Notes: generated from the sequence alone by a model not told the origin. Positions 60,801 to 64,000 are shown, numbered from the stretch's first letter. The stretch: DNA of 64,000 bases from Dendrobium chrysotoxum (GCA_019925795.1 CM034298.1:54834365-54898364); one strand, 5' to 3'. Made by a program: numbers and translations.

Positions 60801-63574
60801 GATTCCACCACCAACTATTTTTACTATAAGTAATTTTTCCCTTTGATACTCCAAGTACATCTTTTGCAATATTCTTAATATTGCTAGTTACTTTTTGTCA
60901 CATAACATTAACTTCCTCATGCACAGACAAATTCTTAATATCTAGAATCTTACTCTCAAAAATATTTTTATTAATATTTTTAAATGCTCATATCTAATCT
61001 TAGAACAACGATTTACTTTATTTTTTATTTTCTGCTCCTTCATCTTAAAGTCCAAAACTAATAAGTGATGTTGTGTACATAAACTTTCACTCGGAATAAC
61101 TTTACAATCTTTGCAATCTAAACGATCTATTTTTCCTAAAAGAAAAAAATCAATCTGAGTTTTATTATATCCATTCTTATAAGTGATGAGATGCTCATCT
61201 CTTTTTTTAAATAAGGTATTATCAATTACAAAATCATAAGCTAAAAAGAAATCTAATATGGTCTTACCACCTTCATTAGTCGCTCCATAGCCATAACCAC
61301 GATGATTGCTTTTAAAATTATCTATCTCTCTACCAACATGTCCATTTAAATCTCCTCTAATAAAAACTCTTTATTCGAGATGTATCTTTTATATTAATTC
61401 TTCTAGGTCATTCAAAATTTTAATTTTGAATATATATTCAAATATACTTGAGCATAAATGCTTATAATATTAATAATCTTAGCATCAATAACAATCTTTA
61501 AAGCTGACTAAAAAAAATAACATTGTATAACGATTAAAGCTTTGAAATAGTACTCTGAACAATCTCTGATAATTTGATTATATTCTAAAACAATGAATTC
61601 CTAACCAGTAGTATATTCTGTTACTTACCATCATAGCATTTTGTGAAATTCTGAAATGAGTTTAATTATGTCTTAATTACTAAATGACATTCATTACGTG
61701 CTTATTTGATTGAACTATCAGATTCTAAGCAGATCTGGTGTAGATGGAGGAAGTTCTATTATAATGCTAAATGCATATTCTGATGCCGAGGGCACATTTT
61801 GGTGCTATAAGCATACTCTGTTTATTAGGAGGCATAAGGGTCAGAATTCTCTGAATTCTATCTAATGGGAGGCACAAGGGTCTGATGGAAATCTGTTACT
61901 TTAGCTCTAAGATGTGAAGTAATTATTTATTTACTTTCTCAGCACTGTTATTAAAATTTCTGATGACTACAATTACTATTCTGCTGAGCATAGTGATTTA
62001 TTATATTTCTTTTAAACATTCCGTTAAATGCTTAATAAAGAATTCATTTAGAAATTTAGATTGATAAATCATTAAATGTAGCCTACTGAGCTATATTAGC
62101 TCACAATTATTTTGTCTTCTATTTTCAGGGTCTGGAAAAGAAAAAGACCTATTGAGTAGCAATTTCAGAATCTGATCTGAGTCTATATAAATACTTCTTT
62201 TCTGAAATTTTGTACAGTCATGACTAATTATTTAATCCGCTCTTTTTTGTATTCCAGTATGTAGTCATATACTGTAGTATAATTATATACATTTTGATGA
62301 TACATGAGATAATTTTGAGAATGAGTTTATTTTCTGCATACTGGAAGTTATTTGCAGCTCTGTGATTTGTTGTTTGTTTTAAAATCAAATTAGACAAAAA
62401 ATTTGAATAGTTTCCAAAACTTTGATCTTGGATTTGGCCCGTTGCAAGCCAACATGATAGGACCTAATCCTTTTATGGGTCTTATCGGATTGGGTTGTAA
62501 CACTTAAACCCCACAATTGTTCTTCTTTGCTATCCAGCACACTTAGCACACACATAATGAAGGAATTGACAGTCCATTCATTCCATTTCTTCATATGGTG
62601 TAAACCTGAAAGGAAGGCCTGCTCCTATGGATTGGTGACTTGGGAGGGGCATTTAGTGCATTCAAGCGAGCAAGACTAGATAGAATGGAATGTATGCATA
62701 TGTTTTTATCATGTGGGGCTGGCAGCCATTCAATGTAATTATTTATCACTTCAGAAATTCATATTATCCTAAATACCATAGGCATCATTTGTGTATAAAT
62801 ACTAATGGGATGAAAACAATGTAAGCCTTTTAACCACTTCTTTTTTGTAGAATTTTTTTTTTTTCAATAAGAACAAAGTCAAACAAAATTATTATTACAA
62901 AAAATTGAATAAATAATAATAATTAGTTGTGGAGGAGGTTTCACTTTTCAGTTGCCACATATCCTATATAGCTCAAAAATCTAAATAAAAAACTATAATT
63001 CTTTCACCACAGAAACTTTTTTCTGCTACTTAATATACCATGTTTAAGACCAACAAACATCACTACTTATTGATTTTATCATGTTCACTCGGAATAGGCA
63101 AGCTGCAAATTGAGGTTGATGCTTTCCTTATTTATATAGCTATGACCAAGCATCAATAGATGAACAGAACCAATACAGCTTAAAAGTTTTAGGGATGGGA
63201 TACCGATGCGTCAGAATTACATTTTACTATTTAAAAATATGCATAAAATCTGTATGTTTAGTTGACATCTCGCTTTAAAAAAGAATGAAACTAACCGTGT
63301 GTACTTGCAATCAGGGCTAACAGTACCAATGAAATGTTGGCAAATATATTGGTAGAGTCTCCAAGCATCATTTCCTAACATCTCTTCTGTTGCTGCCCTC
63401 ATTGGAGTAATGGGAGGATGGTCACCTGCATCTGATCCCATACGCGGCTTATGAAAACCATCAGTCAGTAATGAACGTATATGATTTCCCCATATAGGAT
63501 TATTTTGTTGTGCTCCAAGCACATTTCTGAAATCAAATGATGCGGGGTAGGCTGTGCTCTCTGTACGTGGATAG
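21231..63574 (-). CDS. TOP3B: DNA topoisomerase 3-beta, C-terminal ~535 residues over six exons (5' exons outside window)
   Basis: Type IA topoisomerase that breaks and passes single strands; TOP3-beta enzymes also act on RNA. Six exons join in frame: 63296-63574, 54005-54173, 53663-53791, 51552-51764, 25412-25591 and 21231-21869. All junctions have GT...AG ends. Exon 1 of the set begins in the active-site motif YPRTES, whose Tyr forms the covalent link to the strand. Later exons give ESELISLMEKHGIGTDASIP, the zinc-ribbon region and an Arg/Gly-rich tail. That tail and the residue pattern identify TOP3-beta over TOP3-alpha. I see no stop or frameshift, so the gene looks intact here. Introns are 9.1 kb, 213 bp, 1.9 kb, 26.0 kb and 3.5 kb; the three longest are filled with transposons. 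The N-terminal Toprim part lies beyond the right edge. Confidence 0.95.
22177..22500 (+). mobile_element. 5' LTR of the non-coding element
   Basis: It starts TGTTAAAATCCCAACC and ends CTGAATTTAACA. It is 72 bp longer than the 3' LTR because a stretch around CTTGGCCCTTGATC...GGGAGGCTCACCTGGATCAC occurs twice. A TATAAATAGGG promoter-like box lies near 22433. Confidence 0.85.
22501..22513 (+). other. Primer-binding site, degenerate tRNA-Met type
   Basis: TGATATTAGAGCC follows the LTR end directly and differs from TGGTATCAGAGCC at two positions. Confidence 0.8.
23240..23420. repeat. ~45-bp tandem repeat, four units
   Basis: Units begin near 23240, 23283, 23327 and 23373 with CAGGTTCCCACCACTGGCCT followed by TTCATTGCCGGAATT and GAGGAATA. 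They lie inside the non-coding LTR element. Confidence 0.75.
23942..24441. repeat. 250-bp tandem duplication spanning interior end and LTR start
   Basis: ATTGCTACCTTTTGCCACTG recurs 250 bases later (23942 and 24192) and the match continues through the polypurine stretch and the first ~80 bases of the LTR. The element therefore has one and a half 3' LTR starts in a row. Confidence 0.85.
24354..24605 (+). mobile_element. 3' LTR of the non-coding element
   Basis: It starts AGTTAAAATCCCAACC (T to A at the first base) and ends CTGAATTTAACA. It matches 22177-22500 without the 72-bp internal duplication. Confidence 0.85.
25412..25591 (-). CDS. TOP3B: TOP3B exon: core end and first zinc ribbon
   Basis: Sixty codons, phase 0 at both ends: IENMDALFEAQFSTLAESGR, then CGKCTRYMKF...LYCISCEEV (a four-Cys ribbon) and LPQNGSIK. 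The acceptor TTGTAACAG and donor GTAAATTT frame it exactly. It follows the 26-kb intron. Confidence 0.95.
25905..26260 (+). mobile_element. R1 LTR fragment, copy 4 (internally deleted)
   Basis: 25905-26040 matches R1 2750-2860 (TCACCCTCCGCAAC...GGTGACAAATTT...ATTCTCAAA). 26080-26260 matches R1 3490-3654 (CATAAAGTCCTCGCAAAA...GGATTTTCAGAGCCTCCACA). The ~630 bases between, including the CCCGGGACGACG block, are missing. Confidence 0.7.
26590..27340 (+). pseudogene. LINE endonuclease region
   Basis: Pieces read EIRIETWNIGSLTCKLIELI, DRIIAIKFIVDAMIINIINA followed by YAPQ, FIGGDLNRNVDREVDDF and, near 27205, QIDYFLIRKKDCLDYKDCK. These are the apurinic-endonuclease-like motifs of RTE elements (WN, YAPQ, GGDxN, QIDY). 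Several stops and shifts break it. Confidence 0.8.
27777..29437 (+). pseudogene. LINE reverse transcriptase and C-terminal region
   Basis: Motifs in order are MKSVKAVGSDDIPIEVWKCL, MPDEWRMTALFTIFKNKGDA, NYRGIKLM, MIFIDLEKAYDKVSREVLW, GSALSPSLFALVMDVLT and CMLFADDILLVDMTREGVEG (FADD catalytic box intact). Then come KSTRFKYLGSIIQSDGEIDG, MRMLRWMSGFT and RLRWFGHIKWRP, ending ADPT-stop at 29437. Stops at 28075, 28658-28660 and 29030 split it. Confidence 0.9.
29553..29672 (+). mobile_element. 5'-truncated RTE LINE tail
   Basis: ACTCTTAACAAGACACAATG, AGCGGACCCCACATAATGGG and ATAAAGGCTTGATGTTATTG repeat the last ~100 bases of the neighbouring LINE. They are followed by a longer TTATTG/TTG tail. It is a second, very short insertion or a tail duplication. 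Confidence 0.8.
29672..30747. other. Intron sequence with pyrimidine-rich repeats
   Basis: 29935-30120 repeats TTAGAAGCCTCTCTCTCTA-like text about six times. The rest is AT-rich with no recognisable element. Confidence 0.6.
30748..31666. mobile_element. Non-autonomous DNA transposon (~0.9 kb) with GGGGCTGTTTGG ends
   Basis: The left end GGGGCTGTTTGGCAG and the right end ...TACCAAACAGCCCC are inverted repeats. Both ends have several GGATTTAGTAAATCC and GGGATTTA motifs, typical of subterminal transposase-binding sites. No transposase is encoded. Flanks are TAA on the left and CAA on the right, compatible with a 3-bp Harbinger-type duplication with one change, but the superfamily is not certain. 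Positions 31250-31400 resemble the 66-bp repeats of the Tat LTR. Confidence 0.75.
31667..32317. other. Intron stretch with short dispersed repeats
   Basis: GTCAAGCCCT-like words recur at 31765-31950 and GCATGC-containing words at 31975-32100. No gene or element is identified. Confidence 0.5.
32330..32441 (-). mobile_element. SINE-like short element related to the RTE LINE head
   Basis: On the minus strand it contains GGAGGGTTGTGCTAGGTAAT and CATGACAAGAATCATCATTT. It matches the LINE head at 26320-26440 and the short element at 54425-54585. It is flanked by GCCATACCAGTC at 32318-32329 and 32442-32453, a 12-bp target duplication, which shows it moved as a 112-bp unit. Confidence 0.75.
32454..32937. 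other. Intron stretch, possible old LTR remnant
   Basis: It has an A run near 32468 and, from 32750, LTR-like pyrimidine-rich text (ATATATACACATTCC...CAATGAAAGG) that continues past the Tat insertion at 50151. No element could be completed. Confidence 0.35.
32938..32942. repeat. 5-bp target-site duplication (CTCTA), left
   Basis: CTCTA directly precedes TGTTAACA of the Tat element and recurs at 50146-50150. Confidence 0.95.
33140..33715. repeat. 66-bp tandem array in the Tat LTR, 9 units
   Basis: GCTGTTCGGCTTCGTTGC and variants recur near 33161, 33228, 33296, 33361, 33427, 33494, 33560, 33624 and 33691. Units also contain GATCGCACGAGTCGCTTCTT. The same array sits in the 3' LTR at +13445. 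Confidence 0.9.
33915..34160. repeat. ~56-bp tandem array in the Tat LTR, 5 units
   Basis: Units hold GAAGACC...CGCCGTTGACCTTAGGTCCGG and a GGATGGTTTTAAAATT tail. TTAGATCCGGG and TTAGGTCCGGG variants alternate. Repeated in the 3' LTR. Confidence 0.85.
34551..34558 (+). promoter_or_regulatory. Candidate TATA box of the Tat LTR
   Basis: TTATAAAA lies 12 bases before a 14-G run and roughly in the middle of the LTR, after the AT-rich part. Judged by motif and position only. Confidence 0.4.
35229..36265 (+). repeat. Array of ~17 hairpin units in the Tat LTR
   Basis: Units run from GGGC to TAAGACCC or TAAGCCCC and start near 35229, 35308, 35342, 35438, 35514, 35558, 35597, 35647, 35819, 35857, 35959, 36003, 36052, 36093, 36141, 36192 and 36240. 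Each has an outer GGG/CCC pairing and an inner stem whose sequence varies but stays complementary. Inner stems include CTTC/GAAG, ACTTTC/GAAAGT, CCAAG/CTTGG, TAGCC/GGCTA, ATCCTA/TAGGAT and TAACTTC/GAAGTTA. Longer and shorter units tend to alternate. Copied in the 3' LTR at 48672-49708. Confidence 0.8.
36709..36727 (+). other. Tat primer-binding site
   Basis: TGGCGACTCCACTGGGGAC lies 6 bases after the LTR end. This form is known from Ogre-type Tat elements, where it pairs with a tRNA-Arg. Confidence 0.85.
36890..45580 (+). CDS. Tat gag-pol polyprotein, 2,896 aa, uninterrupted
   Basis: Residues 1-600 are of unknown role, with basic stretches and a Glu-rich coiled coil near 485-540. Gag capsid spans about 615-785 (PKFNLFDG...FVSSLTGTAFEWY), followed by CPYH...HPIEDC near 897. 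Protease has Asp1335 in LIDPGSS. RT covers about 1860-2040 with CIDYRDLNK and YVDD at 2008. The first RNase H (about 2154-2267) has lost its usual Asp residues (LYIAALEES). The second RNase H keeps Asp2307, Glu2353, Asp2379 and Asp2429. Integrase has GAHQSG and CHQCQ zinc residues and Asp2614, Asp2675, Glu2711, an exact D-D-35-E spacing. Gag and pol share one frame with no stop, shift or evident intron. The ATG at 36890 is the first of the frame and lies 163 bases after the primer site. Confidence 0.95.
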   Translation: MTPVKSFMTVNLGEGARVQFPQAVLNTGYAGATIQFGTISEVMQFQQFLPENVVSVPTVKGVTKKPITEAVDEKAPKRASVFSRLSMASATAPTVQKKISDPKLQSVAVNTTSRNIIQEEVPEEYIIEVPDASAKLSRKARRKANARLRANGLMPNTPQESSPQLEANVPTNNGFEPLKWVKRNNDKGQLKKSFWETSRQQPQPPKKEESASSKIYKILKAVKDKNLQRRLRKSVTEAISSNAAHPQYNKFSSKSYREEFKRPPYYRDPRNLCPNMGRYPYYGRKQLGEPSVNIHVRGYNRRYDKQRPQQWHHGSNHSKVHADAGGHQYVTTKRQQIWVPKRPKYPEAQKEVHHKEIYKGRLKSQVQKLSPNKETSVDMITPEKEEYVVYNESPDSPVIHWKRRSQLGDDHELDENDDFCDDDEEVEGCIGPMDIEVVRMVDHIPDRFNQHYTRRNAAFNLQNEEQLRDDQEQAAAMNRTPQPEEVEEEEAEEVVKRLQLEMQSMQQKKDQEIYHLNARLDEMSNMMKQLFGQLGMMATTSQPPVANSQGNVQTTPDVPDTSDRKLEELQEPILIASKEDEVVSKSQIENLISQKVKAAIASEAADALVEKGRPYPAEYDQEKYPKGYVVPKFNLFDGTANPRQHLAQFKATCGNTGGNDALLLRQFVSSLTGTAFEWYAELPNDSVRTFAELETMFIKRFASATKKVTIADLALEKRKREESVTKYITRWRNLSMKCEQQLTEKHAVELLMGNIDDHMAPYLAMATINTFQELLDRVAKFERLPRPRSAGFNYNNNPPGKGKQVKTFDPKRSEVNATFPSSSDKKEKENSMNPLKMPQQTRERQRPPTLQEKINKPYSFKKECTGKIFRHALKIGLQLPESRRPEQAGMTDDPNYCPYHRIISHPIEDCFIFKDWVERNYQSGELTLSNSVLVNPKREKTNVISSIPCQNTEDQKGKTPEEDEGGWETFISKKTKQMMNVLLAIEGIRRKSALELEVDPRLFSSKNSVAGGASSSKKKSSKYFKDQKGKRKSGSKSQKEKKKKLAKKNTVIQKYIDSIDEYQQPLRRPIMLEEYMADLFLESESEKEESIPIETCRVINKRGGRAARGRNTLLAIYKTDVEMPSKEVHYTPSPFTDSDEELHFPDEESDHKGKKVLKEKCPKLGSSSESEEVEDMEISKNSQAEASSSSEVTQIQLRSGKQVPPPQKKIKDKEKNIQLNEAAIPQEPLKPKVASANVDYNILSHLRKLPALLSVYDALLMSKNLRETLIKALQSPEQYEAFFAEQNLKEALHTQSTATITFCDSDLLLGAADHNRPLYVTAESNNIEINRILIDPGSSVNLMSLKTLKGLALDIQYLNRSTVFLQGFNEQGQRTLGSLILPLNFGELNTEATFHIIDSNTSYKALLGRPWLHEYGIVPSTLHQCMKYIRDNEEYRIDGDEQPFLVHEVKIYDDAKYFMPKGNELSRIQAATLDKVKPKDKGKNKSKQICSVPHLGSDTEEEENISITFKPLIIGKRRNELSTVPFDYEANHANKVRCSSKPSIEGEEEFLYQPKGTTESQEEGDPGPVFISKKLQKVSISMIRVSEEQISTDIIKIVPVPAAHSKILTTSPNTNIEMLNTFYVPPKRGVNESGSIFYESRVIPHHITPEIECEDDWRNGDLRIIIPQYPPPIMRKLIERRIFFVQTSKQARYFRKLWHNEQAQKPIGNGLYTTWGLGYARNSYLTRTSSYHYLEYPRRPRITCATSYNITDREERPLESENQTEDLIVDLKEAPKEFEEGGQATVDELKEINLGTEEDPKPTFLSTNLSQEKAEELKILLLEYKDCFAWNYTEMPGLSPEVAMHKLSINTRIPPIKQAPRRMRLEIEEQVIAETKKLIEAGFIREEKYADWIANIVPVKKKNGQIRVCIDYRDLNKACPKDDFPLPNAELMVDNTSNHDMFSFMDGSSGYNQIKMDPEDEKHTSFRTPIGIYCYKVMPFGLKNAGATYQRAMTRIFDDLIHKHVECYVDDLVVKSKVQHEHVNDLRIVFERIRKFNLKMNPLKCAFGVTSGKFLGFIVRHRGIEIDPSKIKAIVEMPPPKTLKQLRSIQGRLAYIRRFISNLSGRCQPFARLMKKNTPFIWDDACQEAFNSIKQYLLHPPILAAPIPGKPLILYIAALEESLGALLAQTNEDGKENALYYISRRLIGAESKYSPIEKQCLALIFATQKLRHYMLSHKITLISKVDPLKFLITRPTLTGRLAKWAVLLMQFDITYMPQKAVKGQALADFLAAHPLPADSPLNDELPDEQTLDVEERENIPEWELYFDGASSIKLSKPPKFPTIQVGVGLIFVTPQKGILRYSYSLTEPRTNNEAEYEALIAGLELAINMNIQKLHIYGDSQLIIKQIIGAFKINKPELILYHEYALKLLQQIPEVTLTRITRSENGKADALAKLAKELANPQEDPILITVQNRNALTPAIIQEDEGKEMQKSLAISDENDWRDPFIRYFKEGKLPENKSVASQISRRALRYAFVNDTLYRRSFDQTWLRCLGPDESQKVISEIHEGLCGAHQSGPKMKIKIKRMGYYWPNMVQDCIDHAKKCHQCQVHGDIMHRPPNPLHPTVASWPFESWGTDIIGPIEPPSSLGHRFILAATDYFSKWAEAIPLREVKADNVMKFFRDNIVYRFGVPRRVISDNGTSFKSAKIYKFIERHKIDWRYSSIYNPRANGLAEAFNKTLVKLLKKILSKNKREWHDKLTEALWAYRTTYKTATQATPYSLVFGTEAILPLEVELPSLRIAVQYELTKEENDLLRLEELEALDEVRLQAQQSLESYKARMTRAHDRMVRPRSFKEGELVLVRRRPIIPHRRLGGKFDPIWEGPFIIEIVYEGGAYQLIDLKGQRPMPPINGQYLKKYHT
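45629..45905 (+). repeat. ~61-bp repeat array after the Tat frame, each unit with two hairpins
   Basis: Units begin near 45632, 45693, 45755, 45816 and 45877. Each has CTCCTGAAAGACAGGAG and CTCCTGCAATCTAGGAG, two 5-6 bp stems with short loops, joined by AATTTTATATT and ATAAATTCAATACC. Confidence 0.85.
45945..46310 (+). repeat. Second hairpin-repeat array in the Tat 3' region
   Basis: Units alternate GCTCACAAACCTAAGGGTCG-AGC and GGTTCAATAAGCCTAAGGGT-CGAGCC. The outer stems are GCTC/GAGC, GGTTC/GAACC and AGTTC/GAACT, so unit ends vary together. About ten diverged units are present. Confidence 0.75.
46376..46388 (+). other. Tat polypurine tract
   Basis: TTGGGAGGCAATT lies directly before the 3' LTR TGTTAACA. 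Its purine content is modest, but the position is fixed by the LTR start. Confidence 0.6.
46389..50145 (+). mobile_element. Tat 3' LTR (3.76 kb)
   Basis: It is essentially identical to 32943-36702, with the same three arrays (66-bp near 46585-47160, ~56-bp near 47360-47605, hairpins 48672-49708). Open frames over 46349-47272 are products of the 66-bp repeat. Confidence 0.95.
50146..50150. repeat. 5-bp target-site duplication (CTCTA), right
   Basis: It matches 32938-32942. Confidence 0.95.
50151..51551. other. Remainder of the 26-kb TOP3B intron
   Basis: C/T-rich to about 50700, then AT-rich. It contains an exact 72-bp tandem duplication (50836-50979). No gene or element protein seen. Confidence 0.6.
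50836..50979. repeat. Exact 72-bp tandem duplication
   Basis: CAATGATTGTCAACGAAGGA...ATACTGACCA occurs twice in a row (50836-50907 and 50908-50979) without a difference that I can see, so it is recent. The frame 50801-50995 (-) is only a by-product. Confidence 0.9.
51552..51764 (-). CDS. TOP3B: TOP3B exon: core C-terminal part
   Basis: Seventy-one codons, phase 0 at both ends: VNSGRRLVPTALGTTLIRGY, LCLPDIRSFIEHQITMVAKG and ending KFSYFVKK. The acceptor is TTTTGAAG and the donor GTGATCTT. GRRLVPTxLG is conserved among type IA topoisomerases. Confidence 0.95.
51765..52399. other. TOP3B intron, AT-rich
   Basis: A poly(T) run lies at about 51945. Nothing else is recognised; it may include more of the decayed LINE that follows. 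Confidence 0.5.
52400..52860 (+). pseudogene. Highly decayed RTE LINE remnant
   Basis: Shifting plus-strand frames give LWRICLEDRGLRNSKTMTNY, then PKHSRFKYLRHL, RWLKWRSVSRALCDK and MVCGKTRKDK. These match RTE text LWRxxLExKGFRxSRxKTEY, KSTRFRYLGSI, GWLKWRxASGxLCDR and WMxGxTRKDK. Both ends are indistinct. Confidence 0.7.
53000..53662. other. TOP3B intron end, AT-rich
   Basis: A-rich intron sequence after the LINE remnant. The frame 53437-53619 has no supported identity. Confidence 0.5.
53663..53791 (-). CDS. TOP3B: TOP3B exon: HGIGTDAS motif
   Basis: Forty-three codons: GSTTPPDYLSESELISLMEK, then HGIGTDASIPVHINNICERN and YVQ. HGIGTDASIP is a signature of eukaryotic TOP3 enzymes close to the active site. 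It has acceptor CTGCAG and donor GTCTATAT, phase 0. Confidence 0.95.
54005..54173 (-). CDS. TOP3B: TOP3B exon: strand-gate domain part
   Basis: One base plus 56 codons: TKIEFTAGGELFHCVGLHVS, FTSIMPWLAVKEKNLPQF and ending KMDLQE. The first G completes the Arg codon started in the previous exon. Acceptor ATTTCAG, donor GTAGAATT. Confidence 0.95.
54425..54585 (-). mobile_element. SINE-like element: RTE head joined to RTE tail
   Basis: On the minus strand it begins near ACTGTCGTTGTCAGCTCTTA and contains GCGTTAGGTAGTCAACAGCC, the same text as the LINE head at 26320-26440. It ends in a (TTG)n tail like the LINE 3' end. No enzyme text lies between. It is about 160 bp. Confidence 0.7.
54586..55970. 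other. TOP3B intron, no supported gene
   Basis: AT-rich. A C/T-rich patch at 55570-55830 (frame 55464-55733) looks like a stray 5' region of some transcript, but no family is recognised. Confidence 0.5.
55971..56350 (+). mobile_element. Copia 5' LTR (gutted element)
   Basis: It starts TGTTAATAATGTAAGGAATA and contains CTCTAAACCC, a TGTATAAATAC promoter-like box (about 56288) and a pyrimidine-rich end. It matches 58103-58150 followed by 62505-62850, which are the two parts of the 3' LTR. GGTATCAACAC at 56350 may be a worn tRNA-Met primer site. Confidence 0.65.
56351..56723. other. Copia interior remnant, non-coding
   Basis: Short stretch between the 5' LTR and the R1 insertion. No gag text could be read. 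Confidence 0.4.
56724..57665 (-). mobile_element. R1 LTR fragment, copy 3 (minus)
   Basis: It starts TGTGGGCTC, the reverse complement of the R1 end. It then carries TTAATTACTCCTCTTGATGA (about 56915), TGATCAAGATCCCACTATTT (57073), the TCAGAGGAGGTAGTCAACCC region (57133) and a decayed match to R1 2700-2830 up to about 57665. It covers only the 3' ~930 bases of R1 and has no AGO part. Confidence 0.7.
57690..58100 (+). pseudogene. Copia RNase H fragment
   Basis: HVASRSSVNSEFNAIAPGIY, EILRIRYILEDLKIKWKEP and YNNESIINIAHNLV, then a stop and TKHVEVNRHFIKK, match the copia RNase H end (ARSSAEAEFRAMA...YCDNKSAINIAHNPVxHDRTKHVEVDRHFIKEK). The domain is directly followed by the polypurine tract TTTGAGGGGG and the 3' LTR. 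Confidence 0.85.
58103..58150 (+). mobile_element. Copia 3' LTR, first part
   Basis: TGTTCAGAATACAAATAAGG and GCTCTAAACCAACAATTT match the start of the 5' LTR. The match stops near 58150 and resumes near 62505. Confidence 0.7.
58151..62490. mobile_element. Unidentified ~4.3-kb insert in the copia LTR
   Basis: CTAAACCAACAATT at its left edge and CTTAAACCCCACAATT at its right edge look like a diverged 14-16 bp duplication. Its left part has G/C-rich text (58340-58510) with GGCGCTATATAGCGCC, a perfect palindrome. A GA-rich stretch follows at 58575-58625, then CGAG|GTAAGTTGC, a good splice donor near 58692. The right part has TTCTATTTTCAG|GGTCTGG, a good acceptor near 62130. A LINE sits between. 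No protein is recognised. Confidence 0.4.
58908..61515 (-). mobile_element. RTE-clade LINE, 5'-truncated, inactive
   Basis: On the minus strand the 3' end has GGATAAAGGCTTGTTGTTGT. Reading upstream: MRMLRWMSGFVLRDRIRNEH and GAECWPLKEK (59120-59359), MFFANDILLIDKTREGVEG and KSTRFRYLGSSVQSDGEIDG (59396-59719), MIFIDLEKAYDKVPR (59943-60128) and KVLLLEEDIQQNWMRYFAKF (60346-60564). The catalytic FADD box reads FAND, a lost Asp. Endonuclease text (GDLNGHVGRE, DEHLITYKNG) reaches about 61510. It is opposite to and diverged from the LINE at 26320. Confidence 0.85.
62491..62850 (+). mobile_element. Copia 3' LTR, second part
   Basis: From CACAATTGTTCTTCTTTGCT on, it matches 56005-56345, including GTGCATTCAAGC, CATTCAATGTAATT, the TGTGTATAAATACT box (62792) and AACCACTTCTTTT. 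The pair is clearly diverged, so the copia insertion is old. Confidence 0.65.
62851..63295. other. TOP3B intron, plain
   Basis: AT-rich with a poly(T) run. Nothing recognised up to the exon end at 63296. Confidence 0.6.
63296..63574 (-). CDS. TOP3B: TOP3B exon with the catalytic tyrosine
   Basis: The exon starts with the last base of a Ser codon, then YPRTESTAYPASFDFRNVLG, SDAGDHPPITPMRAATEEML and DAWRLYQYICQHF, ending ...SPDCKYT plus two bases of an Arg codon. The first Tyr is the active-site residue and PRTES the conserved surround. DAGDHPPITP is a further type IA signature. Acceptor TTTCCAG, donor GTTAGTTT. Confidence 0.95.
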
Positions 63575-64000
63575 CTGGAAAGCATCATCCAAAAATATTC
63601 AAAATGAACGTCGAAGAACAAGCCAATTACAGCATAGTAATAAAATGCATATTCTGAAAATGGAAGTCAAACGTTGAGAAACAAGCCAATTACAGCATAG
63701 TAATAAACTGCATATTCTGAAAATGGAAGTAAAACTCAAAAGCAACATGGACCTATGAATATGATTTGTTTTAAAGAGGACAAATATAGAGGAGACAGAA
63801 AGCATGTTCTTTCCATGGCACTGGACATCATAACAAATAATGATAAAAACAGCAAAATGAATTCTTGTGAAACAAATCCTGAAGACTTGCGTGCATGATT
63901 GCAACCTGGTTATTTATTTTTTTATAATATGGCAACCAAGTTAATCTTGCATACACAATCTTTTGTCAGAATGAAACAATTGATGCAAAGGAGGCAAATG
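63575..64000. other. TOP3B upstream intron (partial)
   Basis: No further TOP3B exon is seen before the window ends. The stretch includes a 63-bp tandem duplication. Confidence 0.6.
63605..63731. repeat. 63-bp tandem duplication
   Basis: AACAAGCCAATTACAGCATA...CATATTCTGAAAATGGAAGT occurs from 63617 and again from 63680 with few differences. The minus-strand open frame over it (63599-63904) is a by-product. Confidence 0.85.

Noticed and set aside
63599..63904. Minus-strand frame with an internal repeat upstream of the catalytic TOP3B exon
   Set aside because: It is created by the 63-bp duplication and does not resemble the TOP3B sequence expected before YPRTES.

Overview
The window is nuclear DNA of a flowering plant. 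It holds the C-terminal half of one host gene on the minus strand, DNA topoisomerase 3-beta (TOP3B), stretched by long introns, and many layers of plant-type transposable elements: Ty3 (chromovirus and Tat lineages), Ty1/copia, RTE-clade LINEs, an LTR element without coding capacity, a short inverted-repeat DNA element and SINE-like pieces. The species cannot be told from the sequence.

Layout. 1-13478 is accessory DNA: two long related LTR-like repeats (about 140-3654 and 9690-13478; family called R1 here) flank a decayed minus-strand copia element (3768-6412), a ~162-bp tandem array (6955-8110) and an AT-rich minisatellite. Both R1 copies carry a broken, intron-less piece of an ARGONAUTE4-like PIWI domain. 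13670-19885 is a chromovirus with 5-bp target duplications (14087-19570) inserted into an older minus-strand Ty3 integrase fragment. 21231-63574 is TOP3B: six consecutive exons join in frame, from the catalytic YPRTES motif to the zinc fingers and an Arg/Gly-rich tail. Earlier exons lie beyond the right edge.

The TOP3B introns carry most of the elements. The 3.5-kb last intron holds a 2.4-kb non-coding LTR element. The ~26-kb intron before it holds an R1 fragment, an RTE LINE, a DNA element with GGGGCTGTTTGG ends, a SINE-like copy and a complete 17.2-kb Tat-lineage retrotransposon (32943-50145). The Tat element has nearly identical 3.76-kb LTRs, CTCTA target duplications and one uninterrupted 2,896-codon gag-pol frame. 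The 9.1-kb intron holds a gutted copia element whose 3' LTR is split by a ~4.3-kb insert that contains a second LINE.

Most unusual: (1) an LTR family carrying a processed fragment of an AGO4-type gene, the class of effector that silences transposons; (2) Tat LTRs built from tandem arrays, one of which is about 17 hairpin units whose inner stems differ in sequence but stay complementary; (3) a DNA element containing a stretch closely similar to the 66-bp repeats of the Tat LTR; (4) a very young, possibly still mobile Tat insertion antisense inside an essential-type gene.
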